Assembly (NCBI GenBank): GCA_002189035.1
Contig: NEEC01000028.1
Coordinates: 105,001 to 135,000, forward strand
From: Utricularia gibba
Lineage: Eukaryota > Streptophyta > Magnoliopsida > Lamiales > Lentibulariaceae
Length of the DNA: 30,000 nt
Direction: 5' to 3'
Shown here: one piece after another, positions 27,601 through 30,000 of the stretch
How positions within the stretch are numbered: the first letter of the stretch is position 1
Layout: each line of letters starts with the position of its first letter
Program-made: the position numbers and the translations under genes
The notes under the pieces: generated by a model
Told to the model about the DNA's origin: nothing
Database searches by the model: none
The model's input: only the letters and a program-made list of their open reading frames with translations

Positions 27601-27752
27601 GTGAGATCAATTTCTAAGCAGGAGATACCCTCACTAGAAATAGGATTTGCTATGTTTGGCGATAGGATACTTTGATACTCAACGAATGGAACGTAAGTGA
27701 AATGAGTATAAGACATTGACAGACATCACTATCTTCTTAGAAACCGGGCTCT

Positions 27753-28040
27753 TGGATTGTTGATACAGGTGCCACGAATCACGTGTGCTTTGACCTCCAG
27801 TTATTTGATCGATACAACCCTACCACACAACCAACCCCGGTGCATCTTTCCAATGGAACAATAAAGATGATTCAAAATGTTGGAGATGTATCCTTAACAC
27901 CTAAAACACGTCTTGACATGCGTCTTACATATCCCAACCAGAAAGCTCATTCCCTGCTTCCTTTCTGTGAATAAACTTGCTGCCAGTGCCTCGATTGTTT
28001 ACTAGGAAAGACGGGAAAACCGTTTGAAAACCCATGTGGA
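27753..28040 (+). mobile_element. Ty1/copia protease fragment
   Basis: WIVDTGATNHVCFDLQLFDR contains the DTGA active-site motif of copia aspartic protease (27,762-27,773). VHLSNGTIKMIQNVGDVSLT follows, the substrate-flap side of the family. After a frame slip LSVNKLAASAS (about 27,968-28,000) matches the segment before GAG-pre-integrase, and weak traces continue to about 28,040. The left end joins unrelated sequence about 150 bases after a mosaic locus. It is dead. Confidence 0.85.
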
Positions 28041-29089
28041 ATCTCGCCATATGTACACCAGAGTCGACCTTCTTTGCCCGGAAGTGTCACGACAATGGAT
28101 GTCCAAGCGGAATTCCACTACTGTGTTGGCTCCACCCTAAGTTTATAGGCCAGTCTTTTTCCACGATTGCGATGGTATCCGCTCTTGGGGCCGGTTCGAG
28201 AAGGCTCTCTATTCGGTACGGAACTGACTCAATTTCTTGACGTAACTCATCTAAGTGCACCTAGGACTGGACTAGGACGGACGGGGCTTATGCCAAGGGT
28301 TCATGATATCCTTTCTTATGCTTTTAGAGAGTCTATCTTATGGGTGTCGCTATCGGCTAGCGCCGTGACTCTAGGGCATTCTTTCGCGCCTAAGACACTC
28401 TACTCTAAAAGAGCTTTCTTCACCTGTCCTTTTTCTATGTAAGTGAATTCTAAAGAGGTCTAGGACCACAGGATAGAGGGCTCCAAAGTCGCGCCTTTCC
28501 GGTTTCATGCGTATGGTGAGTTGGTCCCATTCCTTCTTCGTTCCTAGGTATAGAAATTCTCTTGGGTCGAAATCTTTGATTACTCATGGGCCTTCCAGGA
28601 TCACTTTTCTAGCTTGCTATTCATATTCTTTACTCTCGCTGGCCTAAGAAAAGCACTACATTGAAAGTGCAAAATTTGACTGAGAAAGCTTCTATTTCCT
28701 TTCCTTTCAACAGTCTATTCTACCGTAGCGAATAACTCCTGAATCACAAGCAAGGATAGGAGAATCGAAGACGAAAAAAAGGAGTCCCGGGCCTCAACAT
28801 ACCCTACCGCAAACTTTCAAGGACTGACTTTCCGTTGACACCTACTAGTTACCGCTCTGTGGGAACATCTTAATCTCCGATCTACGAATAAGAAATAGGA
28901 AGCATCTGGCCGAGTAGCAGTCAGTAGGCGGAGAAGAAGTCAAAGGCGAATATCTCTTTGCCCCCCTCTTCAGTCAATGCTTTTGCCTTCGTCTCTTTTG
29001 CCTTTTTTATGACTAGTCAGCAAGCTGAAAAAGCCCTTTCCAGGTAAGATCCAATTCCTTAGGTTTCCCTATACTCTTCCTTAAACCTA
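28041..29089. other. anonymous intergenic DNA
   Basis: No gene is recognised. It contains the inverted copy of the 19-bp repeat at 28,478-28,496 (gggctccaaagtcgcgcct) and an isolated mosaic word caacataccctaccgcaaac at 28,795-28,814. The 91-codon plus frame at 28,167-28,442 is unassigned. Confidence 0.5.
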
Positions 29090-29262
29090 CCTTCACACTA
29101 CCGCATTCCGGCCGGTCCCTGACGGTCGAGATCTTGAAACCGTAGGCCGGTCCGTAGGCGATAGGGACCAATTGAAGGCCAGAGGCCGGAATGCGGGAGT
29201 AAGGAGTCCCTAACTAAAGAGATCTCCCTACCTCGTACTTTCGGTCGAGCCCTCATGGAATT
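29090..29262. repeat. mosaic repeat locus
   Basis: The words are ccttcacactaccgcattcc, ggccggtccctgacggtcga, gatcttgaaaccgtaggccg, gtccgtaggcgataggga, ccaattgaaggccagaggcc, ggaatgcgggagtaaggagt, ccctaactaaagagatctcc and ctacctcgtactttcggtcg. A plus-oriented and a minus-oriented part meet inside the locus. Confidence 0.88.
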
Positions 29263-30000
29263 CGCCCTCTTCCTCGAGGGACAAAGCACGGAAAGAAAGA
29301 TCTTCGGCTGCGGCAATGTTAATTGGCCGATGAATTCCGAGTGACTAACTTACTTGAAAGAAGACGGATCTGCTTACTTTGAAAATGGCTTGAAAGGGAC
29401 AGATATGGGGCATTCATCCTATTTACAGACTTGAAGAAAGACTCCAAAAATGGGACTCTGGGGAATGAGACTAGGCGCGTAGCGATTTAGGTATTAACCA
29501 CTAGGAAGGCAATTTGCACTGGTGGGAGGCGCGACTTTGGAGCCCAAGAGAACTCACAAGAAAAAAATAGCATGGCTTGCTTGGTGCGGTAGAGAACTGA
29601 ATTGCATCCATCCTCTGGCCAAAGAAAGGATTTGCGTTTTATAAGGCCTAACAGGAATTCGTTTTTTTCGGCTAAAGAGGAAAAAAATGACAAAAGTGGT
29701 AATATTAGAACTTCGATAGAGGCACTCACTCTAACTCAAAGTCAAAGGGTAAGAACTACTCCCCTAAGAAAAGGCATGGATTCGGTTTTCTACTCGCATA
29801 ATGTCTCTTTCTCCTCAACTCATCAGGAATGCTACAGAGTTGCCTATCTCAGCTTGTTGTTCTGGAACCAGAGATATCCGCACATGGCAAACCGGATTCA
29901 GTGGATCCGCCATATAGGCCGGTTCTACGCAGGATCGCCCTGTTGTCTATCGCATCCCATACTTTACCGCAGTACAGGACTATATGCGTACCAAGGGAGT
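29263..30000. other. anonymous end of window
   Basis: No gene is recognised. Copy 3 of the 19-bp repeat lies at 29,527-29,545, inside an unassigned 80-codon minus frame (29,487-29,729). The last 200 bases could be the start of something cut by the window edge, but nothing is identifiable. Confidence 0.4.

Noticed and set aside
1-30000. CRISPR array or bacterial-type defence system
   Set aside because: The repeats are irregular in spacing, order and strand, with no leader or cas-like gene, and the gene content is that of a plant mitochondrion.

Overview
This window looks like a stretch of a large, repeat-rich flowering-plant mitochondrial genome. The evidence is an ATP synthase subunit 9 gene, two cytochrome c maturation genes (ccmB, and a frameshifted ccmC), the 5' exon of mitochondrial rpl2, a trnK(UUU) gene, a plastid-type trnM relic, and ccmB codons that still carry the Pro/Ser/Arg residues plant mitochondria change by C-to-U editing. 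The five protein and tRNA genes lie on the minus strand and occupy only about 10% of the window. I cannot name the species. The long internal insert in rpl2 recalls grass or other monocot rpl2, but that is only a recollection.

Layout. 1-4,340: anonymous DNA with a 53-bp inverted repeat, a Ty1/copia scrap (2,790-3,010) and a collapsed trnM. 4,340-5,090: mosaic repeats and trnK. 5,364-6,500: a decayed copia element (gag, then integrase). 6,620-7,500: what looks like an intronless nuclear-type unit with a TATA box and a 90-codon coiled-coil frame. 9,255-11,925: frameshifted ccmC and rpl2 exon 1, each bordered by mosaic repeats. 12,600-21,180: mostly retroelement debris (three Ty3/gypsy pieces and two copia pieces) in anonymous DNA. 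23,972-26,523: ccmB and atp9. 27,366-28,040: mosaic repeat and a copia protease piece. The rest is anonymous.

The most distinctive feature is a dispersed mosaic repeat family. About twenty copies of a 14-bp core (accaattgaaggcc or its complement), some with one or two changed bases, lie at about 14 loci on both strands. Each sits in a 35-250-bp patchwork of other shared words (ggaatgcggtag, agatctcgaccg, accggcctacgg, gataggga and others), reordered from locus to locus and usually joined at GGCC, GACC or GGTAG. One copy is embedded inside a copia fragment, and others lie at the broken ends of copia, ccmC and rpl2. They therefore mark insertion or repair junctions and put recognisable peptides into many accidental frames.

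Atp9 supplies the c-ring of ATP synthase, CcmB and CcmC serve haem delivery for cytochrome c maturation, Rpl2 is a core protein of the large mitoribosomal subunit, and trnK serves mitochondrial translation. They do not form an operon here. Notable states: atp9 already has T at the positions usually edited, ccmC has a one-base deletion in a C-run plus altered ends, and rpl2 lacks its second exon in this window.
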